From contig JAKZAP010000005.1 of the NCBI GenBank assembly GCA_023053575.1, forward strand, positions 1-64,000: a DNA stretch of 64,000 bases, given 5' to 3'. Below, one piece after another: positions 1-11,035 of this stretch. Origin of the DNA: Branchinecta lynchi (taxonomy: Eukaryota; Arthropoda; Branchiopoda; Anostraca; Branchinectidae). A program made the position numbers and the translations under genes. Below the pieces are notes generated by a model. The model did no database searches. It was given only the letters and a program-made list of their open reading frames with translations, and was not told the DNA's origin. How positions within the stretch are numbered: the first letter of the stretch is position 1; each line of letters starts with the position of its first letter.

Positions 1-487
1 AAAACAGGGATGAGGTAGAGGACGTGAGGAAGTGTAGCATTTGTCAAAATAACAAGATTTCGACAGCACCGAAGGTTATTCTAACTAGGGATGCTTACGC
101 TGTTCAGTAATAAAAAAAAATATTTAACTAATAAGGAAAACCCCATGATTTTTCACCTAGCCCCACCTAGCCTTTTATACAGAAATAAAACGAACAATGA
201 AGCAAGACAACGAAACCTTGACTATTATAACTTATTGCCAAGTTCCGGGCCCCCACTCCCAAATAATGAAACAAAACACAGAAAAGATGTTTATCCCCCA
301 CCCGTTTGAAATTTATTAGCCAAGTAGAAAGTTTTCAACTTTTTCTGAACCCATATAGTGTAAGTTACTCCCTAATGCTAGCAGTCAGATTATTCCAAAT
401 ATAAGTTCCCAGATGACGAATCACACCTGATTATCAACTGTTTTATTTTTCTTCGCGAGATAAAGGCTGTTCATTTCTAGTGGTATA
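1..487. other. No gene seen
   Basis: This AT-rich stretch has only short open frames with low-complexity content. I see no recognisable domain, RNA gene or repeat in it. Confidence 0.5.
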
Positions 488-680
488 ATTATGGTCAAGG
501 CCGTATCCAGGGGGAGGGGGTAGGGGGTTGACCCCCCCCCCCCCGAAACACACACAAATAGTCATTTTTACATTCTTTTCCCTCTGATCTATGTCTTTTT
601 AGTACTTTTTTGTCCGACCCGCAGGCAACCCCCCCCCCCCCCCCGAAAAAAAAATTCCTGGATACGGGCCTGATTATGGT
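488..680. mobile_element. hAT-like MITE with 8-bp target-site duplication
   Basis: A 177-bp element (496-672) has imperfect terminal inverted repeats, CAAGGCCGTATCCAGG on the left and CCTGGATACGGGCCTG on the right (two mismatches). It is flanked on both sides by ATTATGGT (488-495 and 673-680). An 8-bp duplication is the hallmark of hAT-superfamily insertions. The interior is poly-C/poly-A rich and has no coding capacity, so the element is non-autonomous. The superfamily rests on the duplication length and is an inference. Confidence 0.8.
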
Positions 681-2572
681 GCTCCTCCTTCATTGATAAA
701 TAATCTTGGAAATCACCTTGGGGGAGATCAATTTTAGGCCCCAATTTCAGCTTTATTACCTAGACAAAATTCAATTACCTTTTGGGGAGTAAATTTGGAG
801 TAGTTTTCAAATTTATCAAAGTAAAATAATTGCTATGCATTTGCCTCTTGAAACCTTTTCTGTGGCAAAAAAGTATATAAAGAAGATCTTGAAATCTAGG
901 GTGAGAGGGCCCTTGCGCAGTTCTACAGGTTGTATTGAAATCCTGCCAAAGCGATGAAGTTAAACCACCACCTACCACGCAAAGACTTTTTAACATTTTT
1001 AGGAATTTATAAAAAAAAGGATATCTTAACATTTCTAGGAACTTTTAACGTACATACCTTAAATTTTGTAACGACGCCCGTATTAGTCAAGGATCTCCTT
1101 TTGCCATTTGTTCATATTAGGATTTTAATTTTGCATTTCATTCAATTTACACCTGACATCCCCTGGCAAAGTTTGGGATTAAGATTAGGTCTAGACAAAT
1201 TCCTCGTTTTGTGATGGTCTTCTGGCAGGAACAAAAAAATCAGGCAGACTTTCTTTAAAACAATCGAGCTTGCGGGTATATTCAGCAAATTGTCAAAACA
1301 AGGGGCTAGACGAAAGGCATTAACAAATAATATATAAATCTCTTTAGCTTAGTTATATATTTTTGACAGATTGATTGATTATTAATAACACACACACACA
1401 TTCAAAAAAATAACGCCCATTCCTCCTCTAACAGGGGAAACGATTTTCACCAAAAAGGAGAAAATTAAAAGCAAACTAAAACTAATACACTGTATATTAT
1501 TCTATTACACTAAACAACTCAAACCCATTCATTATATATTTCGTAGACATATATCTAAGAAAGAACTGGAAAAGTTAAATTCAAAAGAAAATAATTTCAA
1601 CAGAATTTTAATGCTAGTTAGATTCTCCTCTCAGGTCACATACTGTCAACTGAAACGTCTTGTTACGACGGGCAGTTACTTTTTTACTCTCGAAACAACC
1701 AAAGTAACAACATAGCTAACCGCACTAATAGTCGAACAAAGAGAGCAGATAAAAATCATCATTACTATCAGCAAAGAAAAAACCTTTACGGCTGTCTTAT
1801 CTGGGCGTAATTGCCCGTAAAAATGTCCAGCTAAACGGACAATAAGTAAAACGAGCAAGTCTTTCGCCGCAATTACGGAGCCAGACCCCAAACTGTATCC
1901 TTAAATAAGCCACGCCGCGCCCAATTACAGTCTGATGCACTGGTAGTTATAATAATTCTAATTTATTCTCCAAAGCGTACCAATTTACCGCTTAAACAAG
2001 AATAATCACCGCACTTGCAAGACCTGATTTAGCTGGCGTCCAAATGTAGCACGACTAGCTCATCTGAAATTTCATATATTCAAAAGAAATCCGTTATCAG
2101 CAACAAGACGAGTTCTGTCCGACTTTCTAATGCGACCAAGAAAGCCGGACTTCGATTTGCGGTCTAACTTTAACTTAGATGTGGTCAATACAAGACAGAT
2201 AATCCGAAAGACTGATTATGGTAGAAATACTTTAATTCGAGAAACGGAACATAATTAGTTGTTCATAGCTTAGTTATTTATAAGTGCTTTGTACAATCAA
2301 TGCTTTAACAGAGTAACCTTCCCGGTAACTTTTGTTTAATGTCTGGTGTGGCACTGAAGAGCTAGAGCTCCATTCTGGTCAGACAGAATACTCTATATGA
2401 CTAAGTCCAAAACACGCCAGCGATCCTCAGGAAGAAGGAGAAAGCGTGTCCGTATGACTCAAACTCAACGAATCAAATCCTGCGTCAATCAATCACTGCG
2501 ATCTTTGGATGCAGCTGTGACACCACTTCTGCCTTTCTTCCGCTAGATACCCGGAGAGGCCGGAGATTTTAC
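681..2572. other. No gene seen; unique AT-rich DNA
   Basis: Open frames here are short and unrecognisable. A small (CA)n run lies near 1390. No RNA gene or clear repeat is visible. Confidence 0.5.
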
Positions 2573-2764
2573 ATCGATCAATCAATCAATCAATCAATAT
2601 TTTATTTCCGCCAAAGATAGCGAGTAAAAAAGAAATTAATAGACACTGACAAATTTCGGCTAAACACTATAACTCAAAAACTGCCAAAAGATAGCCTAAC
2701 TACACTGCCGAAAATACTTAAAACTTATCTACAATTTAATTACAGTTTAATAACTAACAAATTG

Positions 2765-2792
<28 letters not shown>
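2573..2792. repeat. (ATCA)n simple repeat and 28-nt poly-A
   Basis: An (ATCA)n run at about 2573-2598 is followed by TATTTTATTT. Read on the minus strand this is AATAAAATA followed by (TTGA)n, which resembles the 3' tail of a non-LTR retrotransposon. A 28-nt poly-A tract lies at 2765-2792. No retrotransposon coding sequence is recognisable next to it, so this is at most a tail fragment. Confidence 0.45.
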
Positions 2793-2795
<3 letters not shown>

Positions 2796-4839
2796 CATTT
2801 ACGAAAAAATCTGCACAGGTTATGTTGGAGACCTGAAAAAATTTGATACAACCCGTTGAAGTTTTTTATTCATTATAATAAGCGGATCTTTAAGATTATA
2901 GAATTCCATCATTTGCGTGTTAGAAAAATAACGAGAAAATCGACACAAAAACTTTCCAAATTAAAAAAATGACGTTTTCATATGCGTTAAACTGCTAAGG
3001 GTAAAATACGGTAAAAGGGGAGAAGCAATTAAAATTTGAGGTAAAACAGCTGTATTAAAAATTCGCGACAAAGATTTTCTTGTCAAAAGCTCTCGGATCG
3101 GATCGGCAAGGAGAGATAGTCATCAAGAGTACACAGTCTTCATTCATTGAAAGACCCTTTGTTGCTCCTGTTTTTCACCAACATCACTTCAGTCCTATTG
3201 ATCCGAAGTCCAGCACGCAGAATAAATCTCATTTATTTCACAGATGCACGTCATCTAGCGCAATCCGAGGAAGCTCGTAAGAAACGAATATCACCGTGAA
3301 ACCATGGAGGGTCTGACTGGGAATAACTATGCACGGGCACTAGATTGGATTTAGTATTTGTAAGAGAAGGAAACGTGGGGTTACCTAATCCCCGGCAGCT
3401 GCTGTACACCCTTTCGGCACCGTGTCATTCGGTGCCGGCTCCTGCCGGGCACAGCTGCTGCACCAGGCGCTTGTTGCACACTAAAATCGAGAGTGGCAAC
3501 CCCTCTGACGAAACGGCAGATGTTCACTGTCTCGACCAAACCCTGGTAATATTACTAAGTAACCCTAAGTCGCATCCATATCACTTTAATGATGAATTTT
3601 TCAAACACTTTTTGGGGAATTTCGTCTGCTCTGCCAAAAAATCGTGGACAACAGGGCCAAGCCAGCACATAACACTATACATTCTTTTCTGGCCGATTAA
3701 TGAAAAATTGTATATTGTATTTGTTATGTTTTATTTAATTATTTTATTTTATTTTACATACTCCGCTTTTCAAATGGCGGGTCAGAAATAAATTACTTAC
3801 TTACTTACACTACTTCACGCACACCTATGCGTTAACAACGCTTATTAACTTTAACAAAAGTGTGACGGCTCCACAATCTTCCCTCCTCGTAAATTCCAGA
3901 CGCACCTAACCTCGAAGCTCCCTTGCGCATACCAACTTTTCGCCGAAGTTAGTTCTTCCTCTTAACAGGAATACTAGCTCTACCCCCCCCCCCCCCTCCT
4001 GGACCCTCGAGTGAATGAATACTAATGACACTGTACTTATCATACCTCGTAAATTTTGCGTCCGGCTGAGTTATGATTGCGGCTCCCGAGTTTTTTAATT
4101 ATCTTCCGAATGGAAGTTTTTCATCGGACTCGTTAGCCGCCTCATCTGGAATTGGAATCTCTACTTTGGGCGAAAGGAAGGGACGCGGCGGAAGTTAGGC
4201 ACACGACTAGGAGCTCCTTCAAAGATTAAGTGAAAACACCTCATTAGCCGGAAAGTTTCATAAATGACAAGACTCATCTTCCATAGCTAAATTTTCTCAA
4301 ATATTTTTTGGCAGACACAGCGATCTGAACTTTTTTTCAATGTTTATGCCTCAGAAATACATATTTTGGCACACTCGTCTCTTCTGTCAAAGGGGTGGTA
4401 AATAAGAGGCACTTTAGAAGCAGAAATGGACGAATTTGTCAAACAACCAAGCTGAGAGACGATTACTGTTATTATCACTGATTTGTTTTGTTCCATCATA
4501 ATACAAAAAAAACTGTAAATTGCACACAAAAGATGAAGTAATTACATAAAGAACACAAATGAAGAAAAGAGGAAAAATGTGAACGACACTGACAACAAGA
4601 CCAAAGCTTTCGACGGGATCCCAAAAATCTAATATGTGATCCAGACAATTGGGTCTTGTAGATATCCGGTCTTCGTCAGACTCCTTGAACATTTTTACTA
4701 TTAAAATTTAGAGGACAGATTAAGGTCAATGGTTAATCATCAAAGAAAACCAAGTTCAGATATGGATTCAGCAAGTGTGTTTACCCATATATGTCATATC
4801 TACTTTAACGAAACTGATCAAAACTTCCTGCCTTACTTC
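2793..4839. other. No certain gene; (TTAC)4 tail at 3793-3808
   Basis: The stretch holds no recognisable protein. A 148-codon open frame at 3345-3791 has a cysteine-rich start and a very hydrophobic AT-driven end, with no family I recognise. AATAAA immediately followed by (TTAC)4 at 3793-3808 looks like the 3' tail of a plus-strand LINE or SINE, so the open frame may overlap a retroelement 3' end. A poly-C run lies near 3983. Confidence 0.4.
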
Positions 4840-5240
4840 TGCCAAATATTCGGTTTAGGTCGGATTCTGGGCGGACTACTTTTCCGGAAGAAAAAAGGGC
4901 TCAAAAACGAATTTAGCGTGTCTTCTTAATCTCTATTTCGAACCTGAACTCAAATTCAGATAAAGCTTGAACTTTGACAAATTTTTAGGTTTTGACCGGA
5001 TTTCGGGCTAACTATTTGTCCGGGTAGAAAATAATTGTCATATTCGGTATACAGCATGTCTTCTTATCCCTAAATCGAACATCTAATCAACTTCTGATAA
5101 AAATTTTACTTTAACAAACTTTCCGGTCTGGGCCGGATTCGGGGCGAACTACTTGTCCGGCGAGAAAATTATTTTCATATTCGTGCTCAGCATGTCTTTT
5201 TATCCTAAATCGATTGTCTCATTAGCTGTTGAGAAATACT
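4840..5240. repeat. Diverged tandem repeat, period ~136 bp, three copies
   Basis: The phrase CGGATT-GGGC-ACTA-TTGTCCGG recurs at about 4861, 4997 and 5133, each time followed by a GAAAATTATTTTCATATTCG-like stretch and a CAGCATGTCTT-like stretch. Related sequence occurs inverted at about 9020-9640. Function unknown. Confidence 0.65.
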
Positions 5241-5523
5241 TTGTTCGCCCCTTGATCTGGACCCCTCCCCCCACCCCTAAATGTACGGCTACAGAGCCCA
5301 TCTACGAATCGACCTGTCCCTTGACCCAAATAATCCTAATACAACGCGTCATCAATTATCTCATTCCCTTCGAGAGTTATCAAATTCCTTCTTGGTTTCC
5401 CTATTAGAATCCTTTGTAGACTCAGAATAGCAGAAAACAAAAACTATATTCTTGTTCGTCACAGCCTTTTTCCTTAAAAAAAAAGATAAGTGCCTTGGCG
5501 AGGTTGTTTATTTTGACCTTTTT

Positions 5524-5551
5524 ATGGCACTTGAGCTTACTCAAGTGCCAT
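5524..5551. repeat. Perfect 12-bp inverted repeat with 4-nt loop
   Basis: ATGGCACTTGAG (5524-5535) and its exact complement (5540-5551) are separated by CTTA. The palindrome sits at the left edge of the ~435-bp tandem array. A related AAGTGCCATATGAG sequence near the array's right end (about 7440) suggests it marks the end of that repeat element. Confidence 0.8.
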
Positions 5552-5575
5552 ATAGCGATTGTAATTTCTGTCCGT

Positions 5576-7450
5576 CAGTCGGTCTGTCGGTCTGTCGGTC
5601 TGTCGGTCCCGGTTTTGCTAGTTCGGGCACTTCCAGATAAGCTAGGACGATGAAACTTGGCAGGCATATCAGGAACTGGACCAGATTAAATTAGAAATTG
5701 TCGCTTCCTCGATCCGACCATCTGGAGGGGAGTGGAGGGAGGGGGAATCTGGAAAAAATAGGAAAAATGAGATATTTTTAGCTTACGAACGGGTGATCGG
5801 ATCTTAATGAAACTTGATATATGAAAGGACTTCGTGTCTCAGACCCTCCATTTTAAATCCAGACCGGATCCGGTAACACTGGGGGGAGTTGGAGGGGGAA
5901 ACCGGAAATCTTGGAAAACACTTAGAGTGGAAGGATCCGGATGAAACTTGGTGGAAAGTACAAGCAAAAGTCCTAGATACCTGACTGATATAACTGGAAC
6001 GGATCCGCTCACTTTGGGGGAGTTGGGGGGGGGGGGGAGAAGTCCGAATTTGTAGTGATCCCGCGAGTTCCGTGCTTCCTGATGTGCTGGGACGATGGAA
6101 ATTGACAGGCATGTCTGGGACCCGACCAGATTAAATAGGAGATCGTCAATTCCCCGATTCGACCATCTGGGGGGGGGAGTGGAGGGAGGGTGAAGCCAAA
6201 ATTTTAGGTATTTTTAGCTTGCGAACGGGTGATCGGATCTTGATGAAAATTGATATTTAGGATGACCTCGTGTCTCAGACATCTCACTTTAAATCCGGGC
6301 CGGGTCCGATGACACTGGGGGGAGTTGGAGGAGGGAACCGGAAATTCTGAGAAACGCTTAAAGTGGAGGGATCGGGATGAAACTTGGTGGGGAAAACAAG
6401 CACAGGTCCTAGACGCGTCATTGACATAACCGGAACGGATCAGGGCACTGTGGGGGAGTTGGGGTGGGGGTCCGGATTTCTAGCGATCCCGCGAGTTCGG
6501 CATACTTCCTGATGTCTTAGGGCGATAAAACTTGGCAGGTATGTCAGGGATCAGAACAGATTGACTTGAGAACAGTCGTTTCCCCCGACCCGACCATCGT
6601 GGGGGGAGTGGATGGATGGGGAGTCAGGAATCTAGTGGCGTGCATAACTTTTGAACGGGTGATCGGATTTGAATGAAACTTGTCTGGTGAGCTATCGCCT
6701 CGGACGTTCAGTATCACGTCCGAGTTGGGTCCGATACCTGTGGGGATGGGGGGGGGGGGAACTCAAGAAACTCTAAAAGCAGAGGGATTGGGACGAAACT
6801 TAATGGATGGAACAAGCATTAGGCCTACATGAAATTGACGGAGCCAGATGGTTTCGGGGCTCTGTGGGGGGAGTTGGAGGGGGTTTCCTGGAATTCCGGT
6901 AGTCGTGAGTTAGAATAGTTCCAGATGTAAAACGACAAGGAAACTTTGCAGGCATATTAGCGACCCGAATTATCTTGACTTAAGAACAGTCGTTGATTGA
7001 ACAGCCAAGATTGACTTGAGAACAGTCGTTTCCCCCGACCCGACCATCGTGGGGGGAGTGGGTGGATGGGGAGTCAGGAATCTAGTGGCGTGCATAACTT
7101 TTGAACGGGTGATCGGATTTGAATGAAACTTGTCTGTTGAGCTATCGCCTCGGACGTTAAGTGTCACCCCCCCCCCGGGGGGGGGGGGGGGTACCGGAAC
7201 TTTCCTAAAATGCTCAGATTCGAGTGAAACTTGATAGATGGTATAAAAGAAGATGCTTTAGGTGGTGGATGAAAGTTTGAACAGTCATGTGTATTTGCTA
7301 CAGATAATCGAGACGATGCCGGAACTGCTCAGAAATGAGTGAAACTAAATATCCTATTTCTATTTCCGAACCGCATTTTTGGATGGCGGGTGTATTTTGT
7401 GACGTTCTCATCTACTTTCTTGTACAGCCTACTCGTACAAGTGCCATATG
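5576..7450. repeat. Tandem array, ~435-bp unit, about four diverged copies
   Basis: A short (GTCTGTCG)n run at 5576-5612 leads into diverged units starting at about 5640, 6075, 6515 and 6960. Each contains GATGAAACTTGG-type phrases, a purine-rich GGGGGGAGTGGA stretch and GAACGGGTGATCGGAT. No frame stays open across units, so the array looks non-coding. One part (about 7007-7160) is nearly identical to 6560-6720, which implies recent local duplication. Confidence 0.75.
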
Positions 7451-8830
7451 AGCTCGTAGCTCTTGTTCTTCCTTAGAACCTGATTGTAGATTTAGTAGGC
7501 TAATTTGTTTTTAGGCTCCTCAGCTGTATATATTCCATGTAAGCGCGTGTGAGTTTAACTGATATGTTGTTGTACATCACTCTTCAGTTTTGAAGGAATC
7601 GAATAAATAATAGTAATTACATCAATGTTCATACCTTGCCCTTTGATTATCGACCGTTTGTTGTTGTCTCGTCATTTTTATTTATTTCGCTGAGGAAGTT
7701 TCTCAGTATTTGTCCCCGTTCTTGGAGCTGAATTGGTAGTTGCTTTTTTTATCTCCTTTTTTTTTAACGACCATCATGACATCCAAGTTATACTTATTAC
7801 GTGGTCTAATATTCTGGTCACATAGTGTGCTATCTGCTGTGCAGTAATTGAACATTTCTAGGATTTTCACATGAGAAAATTAATGTCCGAACCTCACAAA
7901 AAAAGAAAAAAAAAGAAAAAAGTGTAGTACGAGTTCAGTTTGACTAAGGGTCTTGTACCTGTTCGGTATTTGTTTATGGTATGTTTCGAGAAACGTTTAT
8001 TAGTATTGTGATGGCGCGAATCAACCCGACCCTCACCTGATAAGATCCCAAGGCCCAAGCAGTGGAACAAAATAACGTTCACCTGATAAGATACTCAACT
8101 GTACCATAAAGCCCAGGATACAGATACTGGCGAAAAAAAAAATACAATCGGCGATGAGCTATTGAGCCATTACAAAAAATTAGTCCTCTGACCAACCGCG
8201 TGCGGTAAGCTATCAATACGTGAAAATGATCATTCGCACGCGACTCAATTACCTTCTTAGCAGATTGCTATTAGCACAGGCGAAGCGACTTGAATATAGT
8301 AATGAGATGGAGGGCTGCAGGTTCTCCACATGCATGTACTGTCGGTCTCGTATCCCCCCCCCCTGACAAAAACACAAAAACAAAGAATGCAACTAGGAAC
8401 TAAGGTAAGATGTAAGGCATCACCATCAGCCTATACATGGCTAACTGGCGGTGCTATCAAATCAAATCGTTTATTCATTAAGAATCTTACTCATGGCATG
8501 TGCCGAATAACTGATTTAAACGTCAACATATAAGTATACATCAATTTATATAAACAAAAAAAGCAAGCTTGACGAGTCAACTTTTATTTGGGTTTGCATA
8601 GAAACAACAGAAAACAAAAATTTAATAATTACACTATACTAAACGGTCAAACATATGTGCTTAAAAAACAACATATACTCATGTGGGCTCTTTAATTGTG
8701 GACGAAGCGTTAAACAGTTTAACAAATGTCGGAACAAAGCAAGTTTACCCACGAGCTTGTTGTGGATAATGAGATCAAACGCCTTTTTGGGATCCCAAAA
8801 CGTAAGTGGAGGGATACCTATGACATCACA
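7451..8830. other. No gene seen
   Basis: This is AT-rich DNA with short spurious frames and A/T homopolymers. I recognise no protein, RNA or tandem repeat. Confidence 0.45.
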
Positions 8831-9640
8831 AAAGTTGTCCGTCTGTCGGTCTTAACTCTCGAAGGGGTTGAGATATTTTGTTCAAATTTGGCACGATGAC
8901 TCTTTAGGTCAAAGTAAAGGTCAAATTCGAAGATGGGCTGTGTAACTCTATATTTAGGGGTGGAGGAGGGGTTTCAGATTAAGGGTCAACAAAATAGTTT
9001 TTAAAGGCGATTGAGATAGTTGGTTTAGGGGTAAGGAGACATGCTGAATCCGAATATGAAAGTTATTTTCTTGCCGAACAAGTAGTTCATCCAGAATCCG
9101 GCGAAAACCGGACACACAATTTGTCGACCAATTTTCGGCTATAGCCGTCCCTACCCCTTTATTCTCAAACCATTATTGATCTGCGCGACAAAATTCATTT
9201 ATTTATTCTATGGACGTTTGGAGAGATCTAGTGTAATCGAAGGTCGAAGGGGTTGATATATAATATTCAAACGAGGAAATATGTTGTTCAAGCGAGGATG
9301 TTCTTCAATGAGGATTCACTGGTAAAGTACAAGTCAAGTTCGTAGATGGGTCCTTTATCCTATCTTTAGAGGCAGAGGAGCGGTTTCGAATTTACAGTAA
9401 AAACATGTATGTTTTATAAGCTAATAAGATATTCTTTGAGGGGGTAAGGAGGTCTGCTGAGTCCATTTCTGAACTTAGTTTTCTTGCTGGACGACGAGAG
9501 AGTTAATGGTTCATCACGAATTCGGCTGAAACTGGAAATTTGGTTTGAGCTCAAAGTTGTTTCTGAAATCGATTCGAGATTCGGTATCGGGGCAAGGAGA
9601 CATGCTGAATCCATTTCTGAACTTAGTTTTAACAGTAAAA
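8831..9640. repeat. Diverged repeat related to 4840-5240, inverted
   Basis: Phrases such as AAGGAGACATGCTGAATCC and the stretch around 9060-9120 are the reverse complement of parts of the 4.84-5.24 kb array. AAGGAGACATGCTGAATCC recurs near 9597, showing internal repetition. No coding sequence is recognisable. Confidence 0.5.
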
Positions 9641-10053
9641 ATATTCAAGGAATCTGACGAAGACTGAATGGCGAAGACATGACCCAATTTTTTGAATTAA
9701 ATGTTACATTTTGGGATCCCATGGAAACCTTGGGTCTTGTTTAAATCGATGGCAATAAGGTTGATCCAATGATCAGGTACATCTAATTTTGTAAGGATCT
9801 TATCAACTAAGCTAACTAAATAGTGGGTTGTGGATGTTTTTGGCAGATTAGAAACTGCATTGGGTCAATCTGGTTTAGATCTAGGGCTCCAATTCTCTGA
9901 AGCCCTCAACCAGGAAGCGCAATGGGGGCCAGCCATACTGGTGCCTATACCCCTTCCTGCCACCTTCTCAAATTTGTCCAGGTACCCATTTGAAGCTGTG
10001 TAAACTTGTATTGCAGGATTAAATCACAAACCCCCGCCCCACATCAAACTATA
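9641..10053. other. No gene seen
   Basis: Nothing recognisable apart from sequence that may belong to the body of the SINE-like element immediately to the right. Confidence 0.4.
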
Positions 10054-10125
10054 GGCACTGCCGAGACTCGAACCGGCGACTCTTCGCTTGGGAGTTCGGC
10101 GTGCTAGCCATTCGCCAAGGACCGA
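10054..10125 (-). ncRNA. tRNA-like SINE head (A and B boxes)
   Basis: On the minus strand an A-box-like TGGCGAATGGC (10107-10117) and a B-box-like GGTTCGAGTCT (10064-10074) are spaced as in a tRNA, and a T-arm-like hairpin surrounds the B box. The anticodon arm does not fold convincingly and there is no clean acceptor stem. I therefore call it a tRNA-derived SINE head or tRNA pseudogene, not a functional tRNA. Confidence 0.45.
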
Positions 10126-10723
10126 TACTGGGATCCATGAAGCGTTGACCTGGAATCCACTGTTAGAGAGCCCGTTCCGTCCCGTCTGCCAAAGACACTG
10201 AAAATTTATGTCTCAATTTTTATTTAAAAATTCATTTGCATAGATGGAACTTTAGCGTTATACTTCCAAAACATGCGAGATTCTCCCATTTAGGCTCAGG
10301 GGTTTTATTTCACATGTTCGGTTACAACCGTCCAGAAACTTTAATCCAGGACTATTATAGGTAAGGGACAGTTAATATCTTGGTTCTCTGCATCGTCACT
10401 TCTAAACTTCGAAAAACAAAACTGGACTTTCAAAAACCGGGTTCGACAGTCGAGTTCTGCAAAATTGACTTGGTTATTGCCCCTTCCCAAACTAGAACTG
10501 CGATTGCGGATTTCTGACATGTCAAAAGCGTAAACAAAACCAGGTGAATAAGGAAAGAAAAAGGTAAAAGAAGTAGAAAACCACTAAAAGCTTTCAAAAA
10601 AGAATCACCCTTAATAAGCGCCTAATAATGCAAACTATTTGGGTTTTCACAAAATCAGAGCTAAATAATTTAATAAAATGTGATCGGATATCAAACTACA
10701 CGCATAATATAACTGAATTGTAA

Positions 10724-10990
10724 CATTTATTCAAACAATGTTTATAACGGATACGTCAGCTATGATTTTTCATCAGCGATATTTCGGCCCTTCTTGGCAA
10801 GGGTCCTCGTCAGGCTGTCAATCTTCTTTTTCAACTTCGGGGAAGGAAACAAACCTGTAATAATCATTATTCCCCGAAGTTGAAAAAGAAGATTGACAGC
10901 CTGACGAGGACCCTTGCCAAGAAGGGCCGAAATATCGCTGATGAAAAATCATAGCTGACGTATCCGTTATAAACATTGTTTGAATAAATG
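10724..10990. repeat. Perfect 121-bp inverted repeat with hammerhead-like cores
   Basis: The arm at 10724-10844 is the exact reverse complement of 10870-10990, with a 25-bp spacer. Each arm contains CTGACGA, a 21-nt hairpin-forming segment and GAAA (plus strand: 10901-10907, 10908-10928, 10929-10932), which matches the CUGANGA / stem II / GAAA core of hammerhead ribozymes. The 12-mer TGAATTGTAACA occurs at 10714-10725 and again at 11024-11035, as would a target-site duplication of a retroelement. A diverged single copy lies at 24011-24110. Stems I and III are not clearly resolved, so the ribozyme reading is tentative. Confidence 0.7.
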
Positions 10991-11035
10991 TTTAAAAGTC
11001 AGCTTGGGCTCAAAGAATATTTATGAATTGTAACA

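Noticed and set aside
3345..3791. 148-codon protein gene
   Set aside because: No recognised domain, AT-driven hydrophobic end, and it runs into a LINE/SINE-like (TTAC)n tail.
10724..10990. Assembly artefact (read chimera) causing the palindrome
   Set aside because: Not excluded, but the 25-bp spacer and the outer 12-mer duplication fit a real insertion better.
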